A DNA stretch of 64,000 nucleotides from Boesenbergia rotunda. Its lineage: Eukaryota; Streptophyta; Magnoliopsida; Zingiberales; Zingiberaceae. Position numbers and translations under genes: made by a program. The stretch spans positions 1 to 64,000 of the forward strand of contig JAGFNQ010005401.1 of the NCBI GenBank assembly GCA_024364735.1, in the 5' to 3' direction. The notes under the pieces were generated by a model. The model had not been told where the DNA came from. It was given only the letters and a program-made list of their open reading frames with translations, and did no database searches. Of this stretch, positions 44,673 to 56,625 are shown piece by piece. Positions within the stretch are counted from its first letter, which is position 1, and each line of letters begins with the position of its first letter.

Positions 44673-44706
<34 letters not shown>

Positions 44707-44949
44707 ATATATATATACACATATACATATATATATATTTATATATATTGCCACAGTGAACATAAAATCTTCCTGAAGTCGATGTTTCCGAAAAAAGAGA
44801 CAGATGAAAGGTGGATACAAGATGCTCACAACAAGAGGTTCCTGAAAATATAAAGTCTTGGCTCTATTGCTAGATTAATGGTGCCAATCAATATAATGTC
44901 TTGGCCTGATGTTCTTGAAAATATAAAACAAAAAGTGTGGGAAGAGATC

Positions 44950-46120
44950 TCAGTAAGTGCTTGATTCATGTAGCTCTGCATGCTTGCTTCTTGTCTTCAT
45001 TTCGTAGCTTGCTTCTTGTCTTAATTTCGTAGCTTGCTTCATTTCGTAGCTTGCATTACTTGCTTGTTTCTTTGGCGTTGACGTACAGAACTGCATACAG
45101 TTTACTGTATTACTTGCTTGTTTCTTCATCAACAAACTAAACGTTTGCATACAGTTTACTAAATTTCTTTGCTACTAAATTACAGAACTGCATACAGAAC
45201 TGCATTTCTTTACTCAATTAGCAAACTAAATTACAGAACTGTATTTCTTTACTCAATCAGCAAACTAAATTATAGAACTGCATACAGAACTGCATACAGT
45301 TTATTGCATGCTTGCTTGTTTCTTTGGCGTATTGAACTTGTATGCAAATCTTCTGCATTACTGCATACAGTTTACTGCATTACTGCAAATCTTCTGCATT
45401 ACTGCATTGCTACAAACGCATTGACAAACACGTTGTCAAACTGTATATGTTTCCTTGCTACTTCATTATGTGCATACATAAACTGCATTGGCAAACTGCT
45501 ACAAACACGTTGACAAACTGCATAGATTGGAAAAGTTTCCTTGCTTCTTCATTATGCTACAATCACGTTGACAAACTGTATATGTTTCCTTGCTACTTCA
45601 TTATGATGCATACATAAACTGCATAGACAAACTGCTACAAACACGTTGACGGTAGAAAATACTCATTGTATGCTTTAACATGTTGATTGCAAACCTTCTT
45701 GTATGCTTTACCACTTTTCAGTAGAAACTACATGTATGCTTCCTAGCTTGCTTCTTGTCTTCATCAGCAAATATCTTGTATGCTTTACCACTTTGTTGCT
45801 TCTTGTATGCTTTACCACTTTGTTACTACACGTTTACCTTCTTGGCTGCTTTACCTTCTTGTATGCTTTAGCAAATACTCATTGTATGCTTTACTACACG
45901 TTTACAGCTTTAACACATTGATTGCAAACCATTGTATGCCTTACTATAATGGCTTTAACACGTTTACAGCTAAACCATTGTATGCTTTAACACGTTTACA
46001 ACATTACTACAGCTAAAGCATTGTATGCTTTAACACGTTTACAGCATTACTACACGTTTACAGCATTAACTCATTGTATGCTTTACTACACGTTTACAGC
46101 TTTTCTTAGCTAATGATGGA
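44950..46120. repeat. Long degenerate short-word repeat in CACTA 2
   Basis: Words such as ACTGCATACAGTTTACTGC, TTGCTTGTTTCTT, ACACGTTGACAAACTGC and TTGTATGCTTTA recur with irregular spacing for more than 1.1 kb. The short frames in it have repetitive translations and are not genes. Confidence 0.75.
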
Positions 46121-49100
46121 AGGTTCTACACCTACATGCTTCTTCATTGCTATCATTCCTGTAACATGTATATGTTTCCTTGCTAATCCTGTAAGTTCAT
46201 AGCTATTTTCTACTGTGATATTAGTTTAATTCTAGAAGTTGCTGTCATTCGTGTAATATGTATATGTTTCCTTGCTAATCCTGTAAGTTCATAGCTATTT
46301 TCTACTGTGATATTAGTTTAATTCTAGAAGTTGCATGCTTTAGTTGAATTTGTCTTCCTCTTGTTTATATTCTGAAACATCTCGTCCCTTGCTTTGTACC
46401 TGGATTCCCTATCCCCAAAACAGTGGCCTGTTGCATGCAAAACTGTGGCTTGTATTGAGGCTCGACAATTCACAAAGCAATGTAAAGAAGAATGAGGATT
46501 GTACCTGGATTCACCGCTGTTTAAAGCTCAGCTGTGGCAGCAAAGCTTATCTGTTTGAAGCATAGAAGTGAATGGAGTGAATTTGTCTACTCATATGTTG
46601 ATGTCTAAATTTGTGGTGTACTTAGGATATATATTTTGTACTTTCATTATGGATTTTGGATATTCTTGTGGATATATATTTTGGTTATATATACTTGTGG
46701 ATTTGTGGATATATACTTGTGTATTGATGGATTCGTTGATATAAATTTTTACTTCACTCTTTTATTAAATTAGTGCGGTGGTAATCGATATTTATTTCAT
46801 TAAATTAAAATTATATTGTAATAAAATATGATTATTTACTTCAATAATAAAATTTGATGGTGAAGTAATCAAAAATAAAATACTTCATCCATTTAAATTG
46901 TGATGAAGTTAAAAAACATATTTACTTCATCACAATTTAATAATTGTGAAGTCGTTTTAAATCTATTACTTCACAAAACAATGAAGTCTTTTAAATCGAT
47001 TACTGTATCAATAAATGTATACTATGAAGTAACATAATATTATATACTTCGATAAATATAAATAGTGGCGAAGTTATAAACTATCTTTGCTTCGACAATT
47101 AATGTAAACTGTGAAGTCACATATCATCTATTACTTTGTTGTATTACAAAACTACTAAAGCAATAGATATTTTTTTACTTCGACAATCAATTTAAACTGT
47201 AAAGTTATATATCATCGATTACTTCAGCACTTTACAAAACCAATGAAGTAAAAGACAAGTTTTTACTTTGGAATTGGTCCAAATCTGAACCGGTTTGCCT
47301 CTTTGAACCGGTAAAAGACTTCACTATTTTCATGGATATGGCTTCGGTGATATGACGAAGTAAAATAATCCCTTTTTACTTCACGTGCGTCTACTTCGGT
47401 AATTATCTATCTATGACTTCGGTGAATATACGAAGTAAATTAAGGAAATTCTACTAGTGAAAAGAAAACTCGAATTCAAAAGCAAACCTAATGAAACACA
47501 GCTAACATTAACCAATTTGTTGGAATTTCATTCGATACACAGTTCATAAACAATGAAATTGATACACAGCTGGGAAGTTGGCACAGCCAAAATGCATGAA
47601 TGACATTGATCAACTCAGCTTGTAACAACAGAGCTAGCAATGAAGAAATTGCAGGAATGAACTGATAATTGCAGAATTACATAACTGCTTAACTAGCAAT
47701 CTAAGCAAATGTGCAGAAAGAAAAAACTGAATGCAAATCACACTTCGTTCGCAAGCATCAGCAAACTAAATGTTATCTAAAATCCCAAGAATTGAAACTA
47801 AACACGAATTGAATTCAATTGATGTTGCAAAACTGAGAATCCAAGTTGGCACGCGTGAACAGAAATTCAGAAACTCTAGCAGGAAACTGAAACACAAGGA
47901 AAAACTGATACGCAGGGATTTAAATTTTGAAATGAACTGAAATTGAGCACAAATGTCAACTAAACAACTATCTAGCTACTCACGTTGAGAAATTAAAGCC
48001 TAATTGCGACAGAACAATTCAGAAAACCAAATTAAAATAGCTGATACAAGTGCAGCAATAAAATATAATTCAGAAATCGAAATTACAGCTAATATAATGA
48101 AAATTAACTAAAGAATTAAGCCTCAATCCTCGCCTAGCTCAAGAACTCCTTGTTCGTCATGCAATGGCAAGCCTCGAACCCGTAAGCTTAACAAATCAGT
48201 AGAAAATCAGTCTCTGCGATCAAATCCATTCAAACTCTGCTCAAGCTGAAAACTGCAACCGATTTCTTCGACCTCGCTGTGGTGGATTGCGATAAGGACT
48301 TGGGAGTGCTCCGAGCTTTCCAGGGAACCCCTCCAGATAGCTCGGATGAAATGAAGATGGTGCACAACTGAGATTGACGAAATCAGATGACAGAGCTACG
48401 GAAACCTCATGAAGCTCTGTTGTTGGGCAAAATTCAATCTGGAAACGTCTCAGAGAGCTCTCTCCACTAACTTAGCACTTGTTCTAATGAAGAATCAAGT
48501 GGTCGCGCCTCTTAGATGAAGAAGAACATGAAGAACGATGAAGAACTGCTGAAGAAGATGAAGAAATGGCAAAGACGCGACTAGGAAACCCTGTGCAGAA
48601 ATGTTGATTAAATACTTTGAATTCAATGGTTGAGATTGTTTTGGATAAATCCAACGATCAGATCTTCTCTGATTTAATGCAAACTTTGATGATGTTGATC
48701 AGGGGTCAGGATCTGCCTCGTGGTAGCTCGGATCCTCTAGATTTGCATCGGATGGCTCAGATCAACCTGATCTTTGAATGGACGCTCTAGATCCCTCTGA
48801 TCTTGATCCAACGGCCGAATGATCTCTGATTTAGATGAAACCTTTAGATCTTGATCAGAGTCTTTGATTAACCCTAACCCTAGCTCGGATTCACTAGATC
48901 AGTGGCGGATGGTCCAGATCTTCTCTTTTACTCAAATGGATGGTCTAGATCCCCTTGTCTTGATCCAACGGCTGGATCTTCTCCAATTTGCCCCTAAACC
49001 TCCAAATCTTATTATGATGATCCGATCTACCTTTCCTCAGCTTAGATCCATCTGATTTGCCCTGGATGATTGAGATCTGCTTAACTTCTGAATGGACGGC

Positions 49101-49358
49101 TCACAATTCTCCAGAGCTTGATCGCCTGGATCTGAGTCCGATCCTGACCAATCTTGAACTCGGTCCATGATCCTTTCATGCCTACAAAAATAGATCGGCA
49201 ATTAAGTTCAAAAATATTACAAATGTATAAATATTTGCAATAAAGCCTAAAATAAAAGTAATCTATGGAACCGAGGGTAAATTCAATGTTACGCATGTAA
49301 AATGTGGATCAAACATGGATTTTAACATCTGAAATAATCAATAAAATCGCACTTATCA

Positions 49359-50221
49359 ACTCCCCCACACTTAAGCTTGAGCGTCTCGCGAAACTACTAA
49401 GTATGTATCCCTTGGGTTTTCTCAAGCATAATTAGAAGCAAATGAAAAGAAATTACCTAAGGTTGTCAATTCTCAAAAATCTAAGCTCTATAGATTAGTA
49501 TCTCGTCCTTAAATCAACAACTTATCCTTTTTCATCCTTCATGAGTCGTTGAGATGAATTTTAACTCACTAAGCTTTTCAAGGGAAGTTTTGGTGGCTCT
49601 CTCCTTAAGTTCTAAGTTGATGATGGAAGTAGAGCTCACTCAAACACACATGTCTCTTGCACTACCATAGACTTGCTTGTTATCTATTCTCCACCATTAT
49701 TCATGATTAGGATCCACATCTACCAAAACAAGTGAAAACATAGAAAATGGTAAGAATTGAAGTGAAAACCAAGGAAATAGAAAATTTATGGAGTGGAAGA
49801 CTTTAATGCTCAAGGATATTTTTGATGCACTTTGCCCTCTTGTCAGTCCTTGTAATAAAGTCAAAAGTGTGATGGAGTGAGGCTATGGCATTGCCCTTCA
49901 AGAATTTGATGAAAAGTCCTCACTAGTCTCAATGTGCCAATTATCCACCTTGCGTGCCAACTTTGCTTCCTTCTCTTTTCTTTTCTAAATATTTTTTTTT
50001 AAACATCCTCTAGCAAATTCAGACTTGTAGTGGAGCAAAGAATTGATTTGGATGAGAGAAACTGCATTTTCTCCATGGTGCCGGAACTCCATATGTGTGC
50101 TAAATGTAAAAGCCAAGATTGATTTTTTTTTCTGCTCTCTAATCTTCTAATGTGCAATTGGAGCTCTTCGGTTTTGAATTTACTTCCTAGGAACTTGAAA
50201 CATTAAATTACTTTGGATGAT
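49359..50221 (-). mobile_element. Array internal domain 2 (863 bp), non-coding
   Basis: Aligns end to end with 41826-42687 and 62486-63348, starting ACTCCCCCACACTTAAGC and ending ACTTTGGATGAT. Differences are single bases and one-base changes in the T run near 49990. Confidence 0.9.
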
Positions 50222-50775
50222 TGATGAGCCCGGATTAGGTATCACGAATGTGGGTCTCAAAATTTAGATATGTGTGAGCTGGAAACCCTTTCTGCAATCA
50301 AAGATGGAAACGTAGTAAATGGGCCACAGGTCCTGTTTTTCCTAGGGCTAGTTGATGTTGTGTGATTCGAGCTTGTATTTATGTGTTGTTGTTATTTTTG
50401 GGTTTCAAATAAAGTCTGGGGTTTTGAGTTGCAATTCAGAATTGAAATCGCAATGCAAAGAAATAAAATTAACTAAGAAAACTGAAGATAAGTAATTTCC
50501 AGTAAGAAACTCAACTAATAGGAAACTTATCTTAATCAGCCAATGCAAGCTTGCAGAAATTGGAGAACAAAAACTGCTGTCAAGTGCAAAAATTCAAACA
50601 AGCTGTGTTCAACTTCGGGAATTACTCAAACTAACCGAATGCATGTAAGTAGTAACCTATGCTAAAGTTTCAATTGATACCATTGCAGAAATGATGAATA
50701 ATGTGTTGAAAAAAAAACTCGAATTCAAAAGCCAACCAAATGAAACACAGCTAACATTAACCAGTTTGTTGGAAT

Positions 50776-53062
50776 TGTTGGGACCGGGTGCATGTTGACA
50801 TGGATACGGGTTCGTAATTTAAAAAAATAATTACGTGCAGTGGAAGAATTAGCATAAATAATTTCTCAGATTATTTTAACCACGTATCTAGCATGCAACC
50901 TTATGATGTGTGGACATGTTCATAAATTAAAATTTTGCAGAAAGTAAATTAATTTACTCAATACCTCGCGTAACTCGATGTAAGGGAGGAGATCCAACCG
51001 TAGCGTCCCTTGGAAGCTCCGCCTCTATTCGCGTCCACGCCGAGTTCTCTTCGGGATGACTTCGCAAAGCCACGAGTTTTGTGCCGACGAGAACTACTAG
51101 ATGCTCCAAAGGCACAACTAGAATATCAAGAGAGAGAGATGGAAACTAACCACCAAACAGAATCATGATTCTGGGGGAAGGAAGGAGTTGCGACCCGCTT
51201 CTTCTTCTTCTTTGGCACCTTCTTGGTGGAGGAGGCTCACGGTAACCCTAGGCGGTGCGCCGGCCCTAGGGGAGGAGAGAGGGCGCCGACCCTAGAAAGA
51301 GAAAGAGGGCGCCGGCCCTAGAGAGAGAAAGAGGGCACCGACCCTAGAGAGAGAGAGGGAGAGAATAAGAGAGAGAGAGAGCTTGCTACTTTATCTCTTA
51401 ATTGGAATTCAAGCTTTGCCTTGGTTCCTTTATATAGTAGCCTCTCCATTGCCAAGTCTCCCCTTTAACGGAATAAATTTTCATAAGAAATTTATCCTAT
51501 AAATTTTCATAAGAAATTTATCCTATGAATTATTCCGTTATGCCAAGTTTTATTATAACTAACTTTATAATAAAACAAACACATCTCCCCTTTTATTATG
51601 GAATAAATTTTCACAAAAATTTATAAATTTTTCTTATCATGGAAAAATCAATTCATAATTGATTTTATAAAATAAAATAAACCAATCCAAGGTTAATTTT
51701 AATTTCCATGAAAATAAATCTCTTTATATAAATTTCTTTATATAAATTTCTTTATCCATAATTTTAAAAAACAAATCGCGCTTGATTTATTTTATAATTT
51801 AAACCAAATAAATTGGTTTCCCTCCTTTATTGTGGCCGGCCAAACCAAAGAGGGTGGGCACCCTCTTTGGCCGGCCACACCAAGCCACCTCCTCGCGAAT
51901 TAAACTCATTTAATTTGTCCAATAAGCCTTCAAAAGACTTAGCCATTTTAAGCTTCCGATGCGCCTCTGATAAATTCAGATTCGACATATTTCTCTTGAT
52001 TCGAAAATCCAATTTTCAACTCGTTTTAAATCCCTCGGATTACTCGTAGTGCGTGTGATTAAATAGGCTTTCGATTTATGTTGGCCGTCTATAATCAACC
52101 AATTATAGAACGATCATGAGTGGCACCTAGTAGTACATCATGACTCTCAATTAATCGAAAGATCAACGGTTGACCTCAGAAATAATTCTGAAACCTTTCC
52201 GCAGCTCTAATGAATCGTGCCCCATTCCCTTCATCATCTTATATCCACTTGGTTCAGGACATGGTCTATATGTGTCAGTCCCCACTAGGCTGACTACGTC
52301 ACACCTAGCCCAAGTAATGTCTTTCTCGTCCAATGGATTTCTAATTACTCTCATTTATTTAAGAGACTCATACTCTAAACATGTCATGCTCTGGCCAGAG
52401 GCTTTGAGTACAATCTGACGATAGGCCTTGGGTATACATCTCCTCGCAAGGAGTGGTGAATCCTTTATAGGCTGTTCAAACATCTTCGGGCACTTCGGCT
52501 TATACCCAACCATCCTGGGTCCACACCTCCTTGGAGATGCTTGCTTAAGATGTTAAAGTATAAGTCTCCATGACCAAGATGACTTGAACACCGTAAGTCA
52601 AAGGAACATCGCACTTAAGCTGCGGTAATAACTTCACTGACATGTCTATATATAGACTACCATGCGAAGTTTTACAACCAGTCACTCCAATGAACTAGTT
52701 CCCTTAACTAGCATTCAGGTTTATCTCCGGACATCCTAATGCCACCAGCCAGTGAGAATCAGCTGATTAGAGAATAACCCATGCTAGTCTCAACAGAATT
52801 GATAGTGTCCGTATTTATCAATTCATCGACTAGGGACAATTTCAATACTTCACAATTAACCATGTAGAGATAATCACTAGTTGTGAATTCATCACAAATT
52901 CTCTTATGCTATGAATTGTATTGCGGATATTCAGTAAATGAGTTTAAGATCCCAATCAAATACACAAACATGTATACTCAAATAGTGAATTTTCATTTAT
53001 TAAAATAAATGTTTACAATCATAAGGCGATTGCCTTAGGACACTTCTCTCATATTACTAACA
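50776..53062 (-). mobile_element. 3' LTR of copia element
   Basis: 2287 bp, next to the polypurine tract (AAGTGGGAGTT on the minus strand, 53063-53075). TATA box TATATAAAGG on the minus strand at 51427-51436; GGCCGGCC inverted repeat at 51834-51876 in U3; GA-rich leader with repeated GGGCGCCGGCCCTAGA-type units at 51270-51350. Confidence 0.95.
51834..51876. repeat. GGCCGGCC inverted repeat in copia U3
   Basis: Arms GGCCGGCC...AAAGAGGGTG and CACCCTCTTTGGCCGGCC can form a stem with a small bulge. Kept at 3060-3101 and 59421-59463. Confidence 0.8.
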
Positions 53063-53076
53063 AACTCCCACTTGGC

Positions 53077-53640
53077 CTAATGCCAATCGCTACGGTATCC
53101 AATACCACAGGCTCTAACATGACCCTCAAACTTGCTCTGAGGTAAGGCCTTAGTTAAAGGATCCGCTAAATTCCTTTCAGTGGGAATTTTCTCAATTTGT
53201 ATATCATTCCTACTTATAATCTCTCTGATCAGATGATAGCGGCGAAGCACGTGTTTGGATCGCTGATGAGACCTTGGTTCCTTTGCTTGTGCAATAGCTC
53301 CATTGTTGTCACAGTAAACCGGCACTGCTTGATCAATGGTTGGAACCACACCAAGTTCTGAGACAAACTTCTTGATCCAGATTGCTTCCTTTGCTGCTTC
53401 TGAAGCAGCAATATATTCCGCTTCCGTGGTAGAATCCACTACAGTGTCTTGTTTGGAACTCTTCCAACTTATTGCGCCTCCATTCAAAGTAAATACGTAT
53501 CCGGACTGAGATTTGGAGTCATCCTTATCTGTCTGGAAACTGGCATCTGTATACCCACGTATTACCATATCTCCTTCTCCATATATTAGGAACACATCCT
53601 TAGTTCTTCTTAAGTACTTAAGGATTATCTTGACAGCCGC
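53077..53640 (-). pseudogene. Copia RNase H
   Basis: The main frame is 53077-53595. Residues counted from its Met: the RNase H aspartate in GYTDASF (17), the Glu in STTEAEY (58/60), Asp in YCDNNGA (96) and Asp in NLADPLTKALP (145), so all acidic positions are kept. It degrades the RNA strand of the RNA/DNA hybrid. It is separated from RT by one TAG at 53641-53643 within DH-stop-AAVKIILKYLRRTKD, otherwise in the same frame. Confidence 0.92.
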
Positions 53641-54636
53641 CTAATGATCCATTCCTGGATTAGACTGGTATCTGCTCGTGACGCTCAGAGCATACGATAC
53701 ATCGGGCCTAGTACATAACATAGCATACATGATAGATCCTATCGCGGATGCATAAGGAATCTTATTCATGCAAATCCTCTCGTCTTCTGTGCGCGGACAC
53801 ATAGACTTTGAAAGGTTGATCCCATGCCTGATGGGAAGGTAACCTTTCTTGGATTTCGACATGCTAAACCTTTTTAGCACTCGGTCTATATATGTAGACT
53901 GCGAAAGACCAAGCAACCGTTTTGATCTATCTCTATAGATTCTAATCCCTAGGATATAGGTTGCTTCTCCCAGGTCTTTCATGGAGAAAGTTTTGGACAA
54001 CCAAATTTTAAGTGTCTGTAAGACTGATATATCGTTTCCTATAAGTAATATGTCATCGACATATAATACTAGGAATACGACTGCACTCCCACTAACCTTC
54101 TTGTACACACAAGGTTCGTTAGGATTTTGTGAGAAATCAAACTCTTTGATTGTCTCATCAAAATGGATGTTCCAGCTCCTGGATGCTTGCTTCAGTCCAT
54201 ATATGGATTGTCGAAGCTTGTATACTTTGGTTTTATCAATCGATGTGAAACCTTCAGGTTGTATCATGTATACATCCTCAAGCAGGTTTCCATTAAGGAA
54301 AGCCGTTTTCACATCCATTTGCCATATCTCATAATTATAATGAGCTGCTATGGCTAGGAGCATCCGAATGGATTTAAGCATAGCTACTGGCGAATAGGTT
54401 TCGTCATAATCAATTCCTTGTTTCTGACGATATTCTTTTGCCACTAATCTAGCCTTAAAGGTAACAACATTACCTTCCATGTCGGTTTTCTTCTTGAAAA
54501 CCCACTTGCACCCTATGGGCTTAATCCCTTCAGGTGGGTTAACCAAGTCCTATACTTGGTTTTTGTACATGGAATCCATTTTCGACTTCATGGCTTCAAG
54601 CCATTTGTCCCTTTCTGAACTTTTCAGAACATCTTT
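53641..54636 (-). pseudogene. Copia reverse transcriptase
   Basis: The main frame is 53641-54546 (301 aa): GCKWVFKKKTD, QGIDYDETYSPVA, QMDVKTAFLNG (catalytic D78), SIYGLKQASRSWN, LYVDDILLIGN (D164, D165) and MKDLGEATYILGI. All catalytic residues are present. Upstream, KWLEAMKSKMDSMYKNQV is followed by TAG and then DLV, where copia proteins usually carry Trp; another stop (TAA) lies at the start near 54637. It copies element RNA into DNA in the particle. Confidence 0.92.
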
Positions 54637-56163
54637 TTAACTGATAGGTTCGTCATCGTTAATGAGTAACACGTCGTTCGATTCACTTATGAGAAATCCG
54701 TATCTCTCTGGAATATTGCGTGTCCTATCAGACCTACGAAGAGGTGGTGTTGTTTTAGGTTCAACTGATAGCTCATCATTATGAGTTATTGGTTGTGGGT
54801 CTAGACTAGGTGTCTCTGTAATGTCTATTGGAGTTTCTTGAACTTCATCACGTTCAATGCCACTCCCACTGTTTTCTTGTAAAAGAAATTCTTTTTCCAG
54901 AAATACAGCATGCCTTGAAACAAACACCTTTTGTTCCAAGGGATGATAGAATTGGTAACCCTTTGTTTCCTTAGGGTATCCAATAAATAGACATTTATCA
55001 GACTTAGCATCCAATTTGTCTGATACAGTCCGCTTCACATAAGCAGGGCAACCCCATATCTTAAGGTGAGTTAAGTGAGGTTTCTTACTATTCCATGTCT
55101 CATATGGAGTAGTAGAGACTACCTTGGTCGGGACTCTATTTAGCAAGTAAACAGCTGTCTTAAGTGCATAGCCCCAAAAGGATTTTGGAAGTGTTGCATG
55201 ATTCATCATAGATCTAACCATGTCCATCAAGGTTCGATTGCGCCTCTCAGATACACCGTTATGCTGTGGTGTATATGGCGGAGTCCATTGAGACAATATC
55301 CCATTGTCCCTAAGATAATCTTGAAACTCTTGGCTCAAGTATTCACCACCCTGATCGGATCGAAGTATCTTAATACTTTTGCCAAGCTGTTTCTCTACTT
55401 CATTTCTGAACTCTTTGAATTTCTCAAAAGCTTCAGATTTGTGTTTCATCAAGAACACATACCCGAATCGTGAGTGATCATCGATAAAGGTGATGAAGTA
55501 GCTATAGCCTCCTTGTGCAAGAGTTGACATTGGTCCACATACATCAGTATGTATTAGACCAAGCAATTCTCCCACTGGATTACCTTTTCCTGAAAAGGGT
55601 AATTTGGCCATCTTGCCTTTTAAGCATGATTCACATGTATCAAATGAACCGAGTTCAAATGATTCCAAAATTCCACATCGGTGTAATTTGGTCATGCGTT
55701 TCTTACTTACATGGCCAAGACGATAATGCCACGTGTAGGAGTCTATTCGATTATCTATTCGAGCACGTTTGTTGCTAACTTCGATATTGAAAACGTCACC
55801 AGATAAATCTAACGTGTAGATACCATTGCACAAAGTTCCAGTCCCATAAAGAACGCCATTTAATGTTATGTAACAACAATTGTTACTAAAAGTTAAATGA
55901 TGACCCTTTTCATTCAAACATGAAATAGATACAATGTTCTTTATTAATGAAGAAACAAAATAACAATTATCCAATTCTAAGACAAGTTCAGCAGGGAGCT
56001 TTAGCAAATTTGTTCCGATGGAAACAGCAGCAATCATTGCTCCATTTCCAACTCGCAAATTCGCTTCTCCCTTGACGAGTCTTCTTCTATTCCTTAGCCC
56101 CTTTATGTCATTACATATATGTGAGCCACACCCAGTATCTAGTACCTAGGTGTACGAGGAAAT
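54637..56163 (-). pseudogene. Copia protease and integrase
   Basis: Frame 54637-56058 plus an upstream protease start in the same frame: VLDTGCGSHIC (active-site DTG, near 56120-56150) preceded by TAG where Trp is usual. Residues counted from the Met at 56058: zinc-site H111, H116, C142, C145; integrase core D172, D235, E271 (35 residues between the last two) in HTDVCGP, LRSDQGGEY and NGVSERRNRTL. The C-terminal extension ends ERYGFLISESND. It would join element DNA to the chromosome in the nucleus. Confidence 0.93.
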
Positions 56164-56625
56164 AGAGTGACATTCAATAACGAAGATGCCTGAAGAGGAT
56201 GGGGCATCGGATGCCTTCTTCTTCAAGGACTCAAGATAAACCTTGCAGTTTCTTCGCCAGTGACCCTCCTTGCCACAGTGATGCCAAGTGCCTTTTGGGG
56301 TCTTTTCAATTTTTTTGGCCTTTTTCTTCTTTCCCTTATTCTGTTCTTTGGCCTTCCTCTTAGAACCTTTCTTCGAGGAACCAACTAACTATACCGTCTT
56401 CTGATCCTGCTTTACATAAGGCTCTACAGTCTTCAGCAGGTTGAGCAACTCAGGAAACTGGTCTGGAGTTGCATCTTCATGAGGACGGTTGGGAAGTTGT
56501 TCTTCAAGGACATAAGCAAGCTTTTCTGCCTTGAGGACTATCCTCAGGTTTCTAAGCCAGTCCATGAAGTTTGGCCCAGTCAGTTTATTGGTGTCCAAAA
56601 TGGAACGCAAATTTAGAGAAGACAT
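56164..56625 (-). pseudogene. Copia gag with large internal deletion and altered zinc knuckle
   Basis: Starts MSSLNLRSILDTNKLTGPNF at 56623-56625, then DWLRNLRIVLKAEKLAYVLE, and jumps from HEDATPDQ directly to FPELLNLLKTVEPYVK, a phrase normally near the end of gag in this family. After a stop (56389-56391) comes a lysine-rich linker and WHHCGKEGHWRRNC, where the first Cys of the CCHC knuckle is Trp. About half of the usual gag length is missing. The protein would not form a normal particle. Confidence 0.9.

Larger units (their letters stand above)
43178..47459. mobile_element. CACTA non-autonomous transposon 2, 4282 bp
   Basis: Ends CACTAGTAGAATTTTG and AAATTCTACTAGTG are inverted; the duplication is AAA (43175-43177, 47460-47462), proven by the uninterrupted LTR copies. 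Both ends carry many ACTTCGGT/CGAAGTA subterminal motifs and inverted GAACCGGTTT words. The interior holds a GC-rich segment (43530-44080) with a proline-rich frame at 43592-43795, possibly captured gene sequence, an inverted-repeat region (44120-44460) and long simple-type repeats (44950-46120). No transposase is seen. Confidence 0.92.
42688..49358 (-). mobile_element. Array LTR2, interrupted by CACTA 2
   Basis: Starts TGATGAGCCCGG, ends CACTTATCA. Removing 43178-47459 and one AAA duplication leaves 2386 bp, the same as LTR1, and the two can be aligned end to end with scattered substitutions. The U3 GATC block is at about 48700-49145. Confidence 0.9.

Noticed and set aside
44568..44853. Frames with Tyr/Ile/Cys/Val runs
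   Set aside because: Translated TA/TG microsatellite.
45169..46016. Several plus frames with repeated Leu/Tyr/Ala phrases
   Set aside because: Translations of degenerate word-repeats inside CACTA 2; frames overlap and none has a domain.
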